This document shows positions 10,075 through 20,667 of a stretch of 64,000 nt of DNA, in pieces. The notes beneath the pieces were generated by a model. It made no database searches and was not told the origin of the DNA. It saw nothing but the letters and a program-made list of their open reading frames with translations. How positions within the stretch are numbered: the stretch's first letter is position 1; each line of letters begins with the position of its first letter. Location of the stretch: contig CATQJL010000316.1 in assembly GCA_958299035.1 (NCBI GenBank), positions 31,747,441-31,811,440 of the forward strand. The letters are read 5' to 3'. The translations under genes and the position numbers were made by a program. The DNA comes from Cylicocyclus nassatus (Eukaryota; Nematoda; Chromadorea; Rhabditida; Strongylidae).

Positions 10075-11000
10075 AAGTTGTAGCTGGCCCATCGAGGAGG
10101 ACCCAACGTACGACTAGGACTACGACCGGCTTTTGAAAGGATTACGAGCCTGCGGAGAGTGCGCCTCAGTGACTTCTGAGAAGAACTTGGAACGTAGAAG
10201 AACACCAAGGAATTGCTCGAAAGAAGAAGATTTTTGAGGCAGGATCCAAATGCAACCCATCTCGAGCGACTGATAGCCAAAGCCATTTGCAAAACAGCTT
10301 TGCAGGAGGATCTCAGGAATACAGGCAAGCCAAGATACTGGAAGCAGCTGAAGGAAGACGAAGTCTCAAGAAGTGCCGAGGGGACCTCTGTGAATATCAC
10401 GTGCCGCTGGCTGCAATACTAAACAAAAACGGGACCCCAACTTCTTCCCGATACAAGATGGAATCTATCGCGAAGAACTTTTACACCAACCTCTTCCCCT
10501 CATCAAACTCGCGCCGATGCCCTTTGTTCCCATTGGAGAAGTACCACCACGAATTCTACCTGCTGAAGTGCGCACGGCGATTCAAACCATAAAGACGTAT
10601 ACGGCTCCAGGACCAGACCATTTTTCCGTCGAATTTCTGCGAGCCGGAGGACAACGTCTACGCAAGATTCTTGTGTCGCACCTAACTCTTACTTTCAGAA
10701 GGGAAGGATTCCCCTATCATGAGACGTCTTCTTACATGTATCTCGGACGTTCGATGAACATGGAGAACGACTCGAGAAAAGAACTTAACAGGAGAAGAAG
10801 GGCAGCCTGGGCCGGCTTTGGGCCTCTGAAGGAAAGCCAACGACCAACTGACGGACCCGGAGCTTTGTGCCCACCTGTTCGACTCAACCGTTCTCCCGAC
10901 GCTCTGTTACGCAGCTGAGACTTGGGCTGACACAGTAGAGCCACGTCGAAAGCCTTACGGACCACCCACAGAGCCGGCTGAGTATCTCGCTTGAAAGTTA
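10075..11000 (+). pseudogene. decayed RTE-type non-LTR retrotransposon (reverse-transcriptase ORF relic)
   Basis: Conceptual translation in several frames recovers blocks of an endonuclease/reverse-transcriptase polyprotein in order. A linker region ends in LEKR/ALQEDL-type sequence (10200-10420). Next comes the segment before RT, with PPRILPAEVRTAIQTIK, TAPGPD and FLRAGG (10530-10690). Finally there is the region after RT, with ETSSYMYLGRSMNMEND and RRRRAAWAGFGPLKE (10715-10830) and LFDSTVLPTLCYAAETW (10870-10930). The catalytic YADD core is missing: the sequence jumps from the TFRREG block to ETSSY near 10712, an internal deletion of several hundred codons. At least three frameshifts are present. 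I associate this family with strongylid nematodes. The copy is dead. Confidence 0.85.
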
Positions 11001-11209
11001 GGAAAAGGTGGGGCTTATACATATGAGAATAAAGTGGTGTAGATTTACTTGTGTGAAAAGTGAAAACAATTCAGCATTGCATTGGAAAGGCGTGAAAAAA
11101 TTTTCTATTCCTAGCTATAAAGAATATACGCAACATGCTTTTAAATTTCTGATGTAAAGTGTTAATCATTTTTCTTGGAAAAGAAAGGATTTACCCCAAA
11201 AGTTCTTTT

Positions 11210-11350
11210 TTGACAAAACACGATTTTCTTCGATTTTCTGGACATTTGGATTTTTTGATTTTGGCTTCGAACCTCATATTTGTTATTATTGTTGTTTAAT
11301 AATCATATTGTAGAGTTTGCTTTGCTCTATCAAATGATACTCATGTCCTT
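11210..11350. repeat. fragment of fold-back MITE family 1
   Basis: It contains TTTCTTCGATTTTCTGGACATTTGG and, further right, GTAGAGTTTGCTTTGCTCTATC, in the same order as the right arm at 5030-5160. Only one arm is present. Confidence 0.6.
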
Positions 11351-11446
11351 TTACTGGTGTTTACCTGCTACGATAGCACAATAGCACAGAATGCATCAAT
11401 TTTTCCTTTCCAACCCAATAAATTATGATGGATAAAAGCTTGCATA

Positions 11447-11792
11447 CAGTAGCGGTCCCAGGATTTCGGACCGGGAGGGGGGGGGGGGAGGCGACAATAA
11501 TTTTTTTGGATGAAGGTGCGTGGCGTTAGTCACGCACTCCGAAAAATTTTTGGGGTGCTTCTCAAAAATTTTTCGGGCCCTAGACCCCCAAAAAAAAGGG
11601 GGGGTGGCGTCAGCCACGCCTCCGAAAAAAATTTTTACAAGGCTAATTCGAATATTTAAAAAATCTTAAAAATTATTTTAATTAATTACAAAAATAAACA
11701 AGTCGTTTGCACATTTCTATAACCCATATAGGTAAATTTCAAAAATTTTGCGACCCATTCTCGGGGGGGGGGGGGCCCTCGGACCGCCACTG
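11447..11792. mobile_element. hAT-like element with subterminal homopolymers, copy 1
   Basis: Termini are CAGTAGCGGTCC and GGACCGCCACTG. The flanking octamers CTTGCATA (11439-11446) and CATGCATA (11793-11800) match at 7 of 8 positions, which fits an 8-bp target duplication as made by hAT transposases. Poly-G tracts lie just inside both ends. The interior has two copies of GTGCGTGGCGT(T/C)AG(T/C)CACGC. No coding capacity. Confidence 0.68.
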
Positions 11793-12454
11793 CATGCATA
11801 GTATAGAGAGGTGCAGGAATGAGCTATACAAAGTTCGCGTTCGAAAGGACTTAAGCTAACTGTGAGAGTGCCTGCCAAGGCAAATCACTCACGCAATCGC
11901 AGTAAAGATAACAATAACCAGTAGAAACAAATAAGCAGCTCCGCTGCTTTACTGATTGGATATTACAGGTTTTTCAACGTTTTTGTCCCTCATGATTGTT
12001 GAGATACGCGTTCTTACCCTCCGCCAATTGTGTTGCTTACTATGCTTCCTTCTTCGCTTCCACCACCACCTCCAGTATCTCGACCCACAACCCAGCAACT
12101 TCACGCTTCTTTTTTTCCTTCGACATCGGTGTCATTTTCAGAATCGTATTGAATAAAACTCTAAAAGAGCGAGTCAGAGTAAATTGCTGGATTATCTTTG
12201 AACGCGGACAAGTTTCTCTGTGACTGTTGACAATGTGAATGCTGCTTGGCCTATAAGATGGCGCTTAAAGGTATGCCGCCCCCGTTTTGGCGTGGTACCT
12301 AAGGATGTGTCAGAAATCAGAAAAAACATGATTGCAACCTCTTACTTTTTTCAGCGCTGACTCTTTTTTTTTTTGCCACAAGCTTGGGAAGTACCTTCGA
12401 CCTCAGATGACTGAGGATAATTCCATTTCTCTTCCATGAACCTAATATTCAATT

Positions 12455-12496
12455 CCTGGTAAATTTAGTGATGATCCCTGGTAAATTTAGTGATGA
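12455..12496. repeat. tandem duplication, 22-bp period
   Basis: CCTGGTAAATTTAGTGATGA occurs at 12455 and again at 12477. Confidence 0.9.
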
Positions 12497-12763
12497 GGTA
12501 TTTGTACGCCGCTATACGCTTCCCATTTTGTGCCGTGCGCGCACATTCATGTCATGAAGTAGCGATTAGCATTCTTCACAAAGTAGGCTGCCGCAGAACC
12601 AGAAGCAGATAGCAATGGTTTTTGTTTCTAATCGCTAACGATCCTATAAATGGAGAGCTAACACAGTCTAGTTAATAAAAGGATTTATTAAGAAATGTGT
12701 TTCTGCTTTTAATGGTGACTGATAACTCATTGAGTGATTACGGTTTGAAATCGCGGGTTTATT

Positions 12764-12805
12764 TTAACATGTTACCAGTCCATTATTAACATGTTACCAG
12801 TCCAT
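12764..12805. repeat. tandem duplication, 22-bp period
   Basis: TTAACATGTTACCAGTCCAT occurs at 12764 and again at 12786. The period equals that of the unrelated duplication about 300 bp upstream. Confidence 0.9.
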
Positions 12806-13293
12806 CTCAAAATCAAATGCGACAGCAAATAGCATTCTTAAGAGGTTGACTAGCAGAGAAAGTTTTCTTACAGAAGCAAGACCGTTTGATCATAAATGCG
12901 CGAAAAATGTTGGTAACACTTACATATTTTACGATTAATATGAATTAAACCTGTTTCTTAAAAAGTTCAGATAAGTTGCTATCACATCAATGGTTACAAC
13001 CTTCTTTGTATGTAAATGGCGTAATTTGCAATGCAGTAGAATCCATTTGAAAGAGTGTGATCAAAATTCTCAAATTCAATTTGAATTGCGTTTTGAGCAA
13101 ATCAGTACCTGTAAGTAGGTGCGACAGAAGGCCAAACAAAAGCGAATATACCTAAAGCAATTCGAGCTTTCTTGTACCACAGCTTACGCCACAACGTGTG
13201 TTGTATAGTAAATTACTCACAAGCAAGTTCCATGATTTCTCTGGGTTTCATCTCTTGCGCGGCACGTGACGCACACTCACCTACGGCCTCGGA

Positions 13294-13512
13294 CAGAGTT
13301 CATGCGATTTCGTTGTCGCGATTCATCGCGACAAGACAATTGTAGCGATACCATTGCATACCGATCTCCTTGCATTTCGGTTGTGATAATTCCCCAGGAC
13401 GACCAATCGTGACTAACTATCACAACCGAAATACAAAAAGATCGGCATGCGATGAACTCGTGACATTTGTCTTGTCGCGATGAATCGCGACGATGAAATC
13501 GCGTGAACTCTG
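13294..13512. mobile_element. palindromic MITE, CGCGATTTCA family, copy 2
   Basis: Ends CAGAGTTCATGCGATTTC and GAAATCGCGTGAACTCTG are inverted. A second inverted pair, TTGTCGCGATTCATCGCGAC, lies inside. The centre TTGCATTTCGGTTGTGATA and its inverse matches the element at 8376-8590. Confidence 0.7.
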
Positions 13513-14214
13513 CCTGAAGCCTATCGGTTCATGTTGCATTCATAGCATAAGAAGATGAGCGGTCGTAAATTTACCTTACAAACCTCAAAGTGAGTGCTTC
13601 TGTTCGGGTTGCTCAAACTGACCGAGCTTGACTATTCCATACTCGTTGTTTAACACTAAGCTCCCCATATAATATATTTTTCAGGAAAATTTCAAACTGT
13701 TCATTATCCACAGCTGTTATTGGACCAGCCAGGCGTTCATTATACATTAGACACTCCACTTGAACCGCCGATATGTACCGCACACGCGCTCTTCAAAACA
13801 TTAATATCTTGAGCTTTCATTCAGTAACAATGATATGAGACAACAAAATGCACGAATGAGGTAAGCTGACTCATGAGGCCTCGGTTGCAGACGCGGTTAC
13901 TAGCCGGAGTACGCTGATGGATGGTGATATTTTTTGTTTTTGATCTACAACAGCGGTCAGTACCAAAAAAGCAGCTGTGACAATGTGATAGTCGTGACTA
14001 GCCTTTTTGCTCAGTTCTAAAGCGAAATATACGTGATTTATTTGTGGTGTTTAGCTCAAGCTTCTCATAAGCTTCCTCCGACAAATCTCATCTCCGAAGA
14101 ACGTTAATGTAAGTATTTATTTGTCATGATTTCTGTCTTTGATGTCGGCGAATATGAAGAAAAGCTAGTGAACGGTGATACACCGATTTTCTCCTTCTGA
14201 TAGTGCTCGTGCAA
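13513..14214. other. no convincing gene
   Basis: Nothing annotated. Short plus-strand frames near 14060-14190, including an ATG-started 24-codon frame at 14126-14200 and a GTAAGT at 14109, were considered too small to call. Confidence 0.35.
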
Positions 14215-15815
14215 CGCGGCAGAATGGCAGCTATAGTTGATTCGTCGACCGCACGGACTGGACATCTGCGAAGCACGCGCCGCGGGGTAAAAGCTTGCCC
14301 CAGTACAAATCGCCATTATAAAGTGCGGTTCATAATTATACGAACACCCAAAATTTTGTAAGTTTTTGGACTTTTTGGGAGAATCTCGAAAAGCCGTTGA
14401 TACCACGCGATAGAACACAACCGAAAACGGTATATGATCCATAAGAATGGAAACTGATGTCACTCTTAGGAGTGTTTTTGCGCCTAATGCAAATTTTAAG
14501 CGGTTCATAATTATACGAACACCTCAAACAAAGGTCCATTTTTCATTCAAAATTGCAATCATTGGAGTCTAAATTTTTTGTAACGTTGCAGTAAAAAAGT
14601 CTGACATATCTGCTACACACCGAACCCAGTGCATTTCAAAAAGAGGACCATTACTTTTTTCAGAAGGCTCTGAATGCTTTTGGAGTGATTGCACTCCAAA
14701 AACATCGGTTCTTCTGTGGATTACGCGCTCTAATTGGCTTCTACCAAAGCTATGAGATAATATAAGTTCCTTCGATAGGTATTTTGTTTGACGCTTGGAA
14801 TATCTCTACGTTTTCGTGCCGTTTTTCAACCAAGTTCCAACCTTACCACAGAGTTAGCACGATTTCGAGCCTCAAAACTCAGCTTCTGAAGCCGTACAAT
14901 GAAGTAAGCATATAATATGTAGAAGTTTACAAGACTGTGTATTTGGCTAGAAAAAATCAGCAGCGTTCAGCGTTTGTTTTAGTCACGCAGACGTCATTTC
15001 ACCAAAAACACTGTTTTTACTATTGCAATCACACCTTTATTCGGTTTGTAGCTCCACAGCTTCAAGATCACTTCCACAAAAAACCCAAAAACTTTGGCAC
15101 AGAAACATCATCATGCAAACAATGCAGCTGCTTCATATCAAATGTTTGTGCGAGAGAGAAGCTGAGTTTTAAGGCTCAAAATCGTGCCAACTCTAGGATA
15201 AGGTTAAAACTTGGTTGAAAAACGGCACGAAAATGCAAAGAATTTCCGAGCGCCAAACAAAATATCTGTCAAAAGAGCTTAATTTATCTCATAGACTTAG
15301 TAAAAGCTACTTAGAGCACGTAAACCACAAAAGAACGGATGTTTTTGGAGCACAATCACTTCAAAAACATTTAAAGCCTTCTGAAAAAAGTAACGGTCCT
15401 CTTTTTCAAACTGCACTGTGTTCAGTGTGTAGCACATATGTCAGACTTTGTTACTGCAATTTTACAAAAAATTTGGACTCAAATGATTGCAATGTTGAAT
15501 TATAAATGGACCTTTGTTTGAGGTGTTCGTATAATTATGAACCGCTAAAAATTTGCATTAGGCGCAAAAACACTCCTAAGAGTGACTGCAGTCTCCATTC
15601 TTATGGATCATATACCGTTTTCAGTTGTGTTCTATCGCGTGGCATCAACGGCTTTTTGAGTTTCTCCCAAAAAGTCCGAAAACTTACAAAATTTTGGGTG
15701 TTCGTATAATTATGAACCGCACTTTACAAGTAGTGCTCTCGCGGCAAGACCAGCTGCGCCGCGCGTGGTTCGCAGCGTTTGAGCAGTCCGTGCGGTCAAC
15801 GATCGACGACACCTC
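14215..15815. mobile_element. large fold-back element, family 3 (GCGGTTCATAATTATACG)
   Basis: The outer arms (14215-14330 and 15720-15815) are inverse and share CGCACGGACTG/CAGTCCGTGCG. Inside them GCGGTTCATAATTATACGAA (14325) mirrors TTCGTATAATTATGAACCGC ending at 15720. The same terminus recurs at 14502 and 15540, so one terminal sequence occurs four times, nested. Mirrored ORFs (14336-14539 minus and 15506-15709 plus) start with the same MDLCLRCSYNYEPLKICIRR and are palindrome by-products. A mariner-like origin is inferred from the general design only. Confidence 0.72.
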
Positions 15816-16028
15816 TTTCAAACAGACACTGCCCTACTGCAAGATATACACCAATCAAGAATTTAGACGTATTTTGTTCATTCGTTTGTGTACCGCCTCC
15901 TCAAAATTACCTTCGGTAGCCTAGAGAAAGGTTTTTGAACGTGGAGGTTGTTCAAAACCCTGCCCCATAGAAAGTTAGTGTTGTTAAAAAGTCCAGCGAA
16001 AGGAAAAAGTAGCAGAATAACAACATGA

Positions 16029-16557
16029 ATGCTGAAAATTGGGCAAAAACGCTTCAATGATTTTGCAATCTTTCTTTCGGCGATATCTCAAATCGCATGT
16101 TTTCGCTTAGAGACACGCCAGTTCACTAATCGGAGAGTACGGAGGAAAGCTGATTGTTTTTTGCAGTCTTCTCAAAACAATCACATTTACAAGGTGGTGA
16201 TTGCGAAGAAAAGATGAAAAGAAAAGAATTTTCTATGAAGACAAAGTTATTTTTCTAGATCAAACTTCACATCAAAGCCAATTTATATTAATGCGCCCTT
16301 TGAGTACCCCGTTCTTTCTGTTTCAGGTGACGTTGTCAGCGTTGTTATGTTCTTGAGCAATGAACCCCAAACCCCCAAGCATAAAAAAGTGGTTGCGTAC
16401 CTCGAAGAAACAGCCATGAAGTAAAACGCGCTCTTTGTTGCTTTTTACAAAGTTCGCCACTGAAGAAAAAGTAATCGAAGACGTTGTCTACATTATAGAC
16501 AAAAGCAAGATTTATCGAATACATGGAACGCGTAATATACATAGCTATTTGAAATAA
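16029..16557 (+). CDS. candidate spliced gene, product not recognised
   Basis: After TTCTGTTTCAG (CAG at 16324-16326) a plus-strand frame reads DVVSVVMFLSNEPQTPKHKK and could splice at AAA|GTGGTT or at AA|GTAAAAC. After CTTTTTACAAAG (AG at 16451-16452) another frame of 34 codons runs to TAA at 16555-16557. The first possible junction keeps phase 0 and gives an intron of about 60 bp. A 62-codon ORF at 16029-16217 could be a further upstream exon. Both exons are acidic and Lys-rich and look protein-like, but a 65-codon minus-strand ORF overlaps them. No domain is recognised. Confidence 0.3.
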
Positions 16558-17417
16558 GGGAAAGGGTTTCCTAGATTTTTCTTTGTACCATATGTGGAGG
16601 TCGTCGACGTTGTCGGCTTATAGTAGGTCAAGAGCTGCAAAATTACTAACAATTTGCCAGGTTTTAGCAACGAGAAAAAGAGTACCGCAGCCAAATGTCT
16701 CGTGACATGCGAGGGTAGCGGGATTAATAAAGACGCAGACGGGCAATGGGTGAACAGGGAACCGACTGGCATTTGGCTTTTGTCGTATTTCAACGAAACC
16801 CCAGAATATCATAAAATACTCATCATGAAATGATTACGAGCACCGACAACGTCGCCGGCGTCAAAACACTCCTCAGCAAGGTGAACTAGCATTCTCGTGT
16901 TCAAACGCAGTTTCTGTTTTTTATTGAATTGAATCAGCCCTTGTAATTTGGGAAATTTTAGCAATAACCTTTTATTAAACGAGAAAGTCTATAAATGCGC
17001 GATTTCTCATGTTGCTGAAAACTTTCAAGCTTTTACTCACTCTAATGCTTCGTTCACAACAATCATTCGAAAATTGTTGTAAGCCTAATGTCCGACAAAG
17101 CCCTGAATGACTGTTTTTGTTAGAAGTTGTGCTTTTTACGTCGCTCAGAGTGAGGTTACAGAGTACAGAGTCGATCGACACTGTCACTTGATTTTCGACT
17201 AAGGTGATAACAACGAAGAGATGGCAAAGATGTGGAAAATGAAGGAGAAGACAACGCTTCAGGAAGGTTTCTTAGTGCATTTGGATCCTAGAGTAAAGAA
17301 TTTTTTGATGAACCATTCTGCAAGTGGAGACTTGACAAATATGAGATCTATGATTACGTTAAGTGCGCTTTGCGCATGTATTGTAATGTGGAAGAATTGA
17401 CCTTGAATACCTTGTAG
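16558..17417. other. no gene supported
   Basis: Short overlapping minus-strand ORFs (16545-16812 and 16975-17187) with no domain and no convincing splice context. Confidence 0.35.
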
Positions 17418-18491
17418 CAGTGGCGGACCGAGGGGTGGGGAGCGCCCCTCCCACCCCCCCCCCCCCGAAAAGGGGTCGCAAAATTTTTGAGATTTACTTA
17501 CATGGGTTACAAAAGTGTACAAGTAACTTGTTCATTCTTGAAACAATTATTGGGTAGGAAACTAAGTTTTCCAACCATCTTAATAACTTTCTTCTTTTTC
17601 CACATGGCACACTCAAATTGTCTCATTATGTAGATTATCAAGTAAGCTACAAACGCTGCTGCCCTTCTGCCAAATTCTGACGTAGCAGTAAGGGTTACGG
17701 TTGGCGTATGGTACAAAAGGAAATTTTTTTGAATGCTGCAGATTTAGCTGAAACTTGGCATAAAAAACATTCGGCATGCTGATTACGAAAGCGATACTAA
17801 AATTGCATGGTAAAGGTTTTTTGTAAGATTACTGCAGGTTTAGGTTTATGTTTTTCACCCTAATTTAGAAAAAAGAAAAAGGCGTTGATTCAACAAATAA
17901 ATATGATATTCGTTTTGTCAGGTCAGATAACCTCATGCCACCTCTTAGCGAATTTTGAGGTTCCAACCCCTTATTGATTAGCGGTTGTCCTCAGCAACCT
18001 TGCGTACAGCGGCTAGTTCAACTTTCTGAGGACGTCAAATCTCGAGTTATCTTGATTTCATTTCTTTTTTATTGTGTTAGATAAATCAACCTTTAACAAT
18101 AATTTACACACAATTTTGAATTATTGCGCATAATTTAGGTAGCCAACGGCCTCAACCTGGCTTGCAACCCCAAAAATTCTCGAAATCCCAGTTTTTGAAA
18201 AACACCTCGCATTTTTCTAATTCGCTTTCACCTGGAGCGTATAACGTTTTACATATTGCCAAAGTTTGAGCGCGCAACATCCAAAGATAAAGGTATGAAA
18301 GAAGTTGCAAAACTTACTTTCTAGCCTAATAAAATAACTTTTGATTTTTTTAAAAATTCAAACTAGCCTTATAAAAAATTTTTTGGGGTCCAAAAGTATT
18401 TGTTCGCAGTGCGTGGCTAACGCACGCGCCTCGCGAATTTCTGCCCTGTACCTCCCCTCCCCCTCAGACGCAAATCCTGCGACCGCCACTC
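17418..18491. mobile_element. hAT-like element with homopolymers, copy 2 (long form)
   Basis: Begins CAGTGGCGGACCGAGG and ends GCGACCGCCACTC. Flanking octamers CCTTGTAG and CCTTATAG agree at 7 of 8 positions. Poly-C follows the left end, and a G/A-rich mirror lies near the right end. The extra length relative to other copies holds unrelated DNA, including GGCATGCTGATTACGAAAGC at about 17774, which resembles the Helitron repeat unit. Confidence 0.62.
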
Positions 18492-18499
18492 CCTTATAG

Positions 18500-18817
18500 C
18501 AGCGGCGGTCCCAGGATTTCCGTTCGGGGGGGGGGGGGGGAGGAGGGGGAGGGGGCGGCAAAAAATTCTTTAATTGAAGGTGCGTGGCGTCAGCCACACT
18601 TCCGAAAAAATTTTTGGGGTGCTTCTCAAAATTTTTGCTGGCCCCAGAAAGATTTTTTTTATAAGGCTAAACTTGAATTTGTAAAAAACTTTGAGAATTA
18701 TTCTAATTGTTTACAAAAATAAACAAACTTGCACATTCTTATAATTCAAAAAGGAAATTTCAAAAATTTCGTGACCCATTCGCATTCCCCCCCCCCCCCC
18801 CCCTTGGTCCGCCACTG
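18500..18817. mobile_element. hAT-like element with homopolymers, copy 3, adjacent to copy 2
   Basis: Begins CAGCGGCGGTCCCAGG and ends GGTCCGCCACTG, with a 15-base G run near the left end and a C run of more than 15 near the right. It starts immediately after the right target duplication of copy 2, so the two inserted side by side. Confidence 0.7.
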
Positions 18818-19500
18818 ATAGGTAATGAGTGATGAATGACTTACAATGTGATAAAAAGGGTGAACATTCTTCTTGCAGATAATGCTGCTAATTAGATAGA
18901 AATCTGAGTTGATTGTCCCCTTTAGGTCTGCAGCGAAAGAATTGTTTTTTGAGTGTGCATGGAGTACACAAAAAGCTGGACAGTCGAATATTTCAATCGT
19001 TGCCCTGGAGTTCCAAACTAGTGCGTCACTTGAGATTTTTTTTTCTTACAGGAAAAGGGTGAAGATGAAATGAAGAGTTGAGTGTTAAAAACGACGTTGT
19101 CATTAATCCAAAGTCATTTGAATATTATCAATTTCACCCGCTACTACATCAGTCAATAAGAGTTGTCAAGCATGTGACGTGTTCATCCCATGAAACCTTG
19201 CACTACAACAACAACTCATGAGGTGATCAACAAAAATAAGGTAAAACAATCAATAGATACAGCGATAAAAAAACAGCAATATGTGTCATAACGGAATGAT
19301 GATATGACCATTCTTGACCCCATTCGATAACTTGTCAACTAAAATTTTCTGTAGGTTACAGCATCTTGTTAGATAAAAGCGAGTTTTCAAATCACATCGA
19401 AAGAAGGCACTTATGCCACGAACATTCCAAACTCACGCGAGCTGTATGAGGTAGGGATTTCCCTACCATCGAACACTTCCGCCACATAAAGTGCCTGAAT
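18818..19500. other. no gene seen
   Basis: AT-rich DNA between the hAT-like element and the PAP2-like exon. Nothing supported. Confidence 0.4.
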
Positions 19501-19516
19501 GAGTCCACGGCACTAC

Positions 19517-19567
19517 CGAGCAGTGCTCCCACCAAAACGTCTGACCCATGGTGCTTGTAATCGATAT
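19517..19567 (-). CDS. isolated exon with PAP2 / lipid phosphate phosphatase motif
   Basis: Following the acceptor TTTATCTTAG (AG at 19569-19568), the minus strand encodes IDYKHHGSDVLVGALLG. This matches the third catalytic motif of PAP2-type lipid phosphate phosphatases (family pattern SR-x5-H-x3-D, as in SDYKHHWSDVL-G). The histidine pair and the downstream Asp-Val-Leu-x-Gly are kept, and Trp is replaced by Gly. In the family this histidine acts with an Asp to attack the phosphoryl group in a membrane protein. A donor CTCG|GTAGTG would end the exon at about 19517. The frame otherwise stays open to 19392. No exons for the first two motifs (K-x6-RP and PSGH) were found nearby, so this is either an exon of a gene with long introns or a stranded fragment. 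Confidence 0.5.
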
Positions 19568-20062
19568 CTAAGATAAATAATCTCAACTTCTCTTTGCATT
19601 TTCTTCTTATCTTCCTCTAAATAAAAAACAGCAAAGAATCTCAAAACTACGATTGTAGATAATAGGTCGTTCCTTAGGTTCGTAAATTTTTTATTCTCGT
19701 TCTCATCTTTTCGAGGAGCGGTTGATTTGCGGCTAAATGCGTGTATCATTGTGAAGAGCTGAATCATGTTCTTTGAGCTAAACTAGGTCTTTTAGATAAA
19801 TAGCTGATCTACTTTGATTTCTCAGCTTCCAATCTTCGGCACTTGCTCATTTTTTCTTATGGAAAAATGCCGCGCAGATTTTTTCGCCGAGTAGGGCGAT
19901 GGCGTTTTTCGTCAATGTGAAACAAAAAAGCTTATAAAAAAGCTTATAAGATAATGCGAGACCATGAACACAAGCTGCCGCTCAATTCACATGTAAATAA
20001 AGCCAAAGAAGAAGTTCCCCGATTTTTCAAAAGTCAAAGGAGATTTATTTCCCCGATTTTTT

Positions 20063-20398
20063 ATGAAGCTTGCCATAAAACCTGAATTGTACTCCTGTAT
20101 AGAGGCTCAACCTAGGTCGCTGAATGAAAGGCTATACACCAGAGAAGACATTGAAAGTTTTGAACATTGCTTCTCACTGCTACACACCTACTATACAGAT
20201 CAATGGAAAGAATATATCCATGTTTTCTTACCGTTAATGTTTGAACTTCCAAACCTATGTTTAGCCTTTCACGACAACTTCCTACTGCACAACTTTACAA
20301 AAGATAATGAGGAAAGCATGGCAATGACCAAAAGCGTTATAACCATCAGGTCTTTCATGAATGAGAATAGCACTGTAAGGACTGTCGGAATGCATTAG
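20063..20398 (+). CDS. 111-residue ORF, hypothetical
   Basis: One of the longer single-exon frames in the window, ATG to TAG, with mixed composition (Glu, Phe, Leu and His rich) and no low-complexity cause for its openness. No signal peptide, domain or repeat membership was recognised. No promoter or polyadenylation signal supports it. Confidence 0.25.
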   Translation: MKLAIKPELYSCIEAQPRSLNERLYTREDIESFEHCFSLLHTYYTDQWKEYIHVFLPLMFELPNLCLAFHDNFLLHNFTKDNEESMAMTKSVITIRSFMNENSTVRTVGMH

Positions 20399-20667
20399 TT
20401 AGGCAAATATGTACGGATGTCAAACGATTGAGTTAAATGACATATCTGTTCAGATGCAGAAATTTGACTGCATGAGATTTCACTAAAAACAGAGTGATTG
20501 TTGCGAAATTCCAACCCTCTGTCTACGCTGCTGGCATATCCAAAACAGAACTGATGAGGGAAATTATAATAAAAAGAAAGATTTTTTGATAGATAGCTCA
20601 ACCTTTGCTGGTCCAAACGTGTGAACAATTTTCGGGAACTTGTACCAAAGCCACTTTGGTGCGAATG

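Larger units (their letters stand above)
11800..13290. other. no convincing gene; ambiguous open frames on both strands at 11956-12240
   Basis: The minus strand is open in one frame from about 12236 to 12035 (Lys/Glu-rich, without a start near its beginning), and two plus-strand ORFs overlap it. A GGT/GGA-rich stretch at 12040-12090 accounts for part of the openness. Two short tandem duplications are listed separately. Confidence 0.3.

Noticed and set aside
14104..14508. 134-codon minus-strand ORF
   Set aside because: It crosses the boundary of the fold-back element at 14215, and its start is mirrored at 15506. Openness follows from the repeat.
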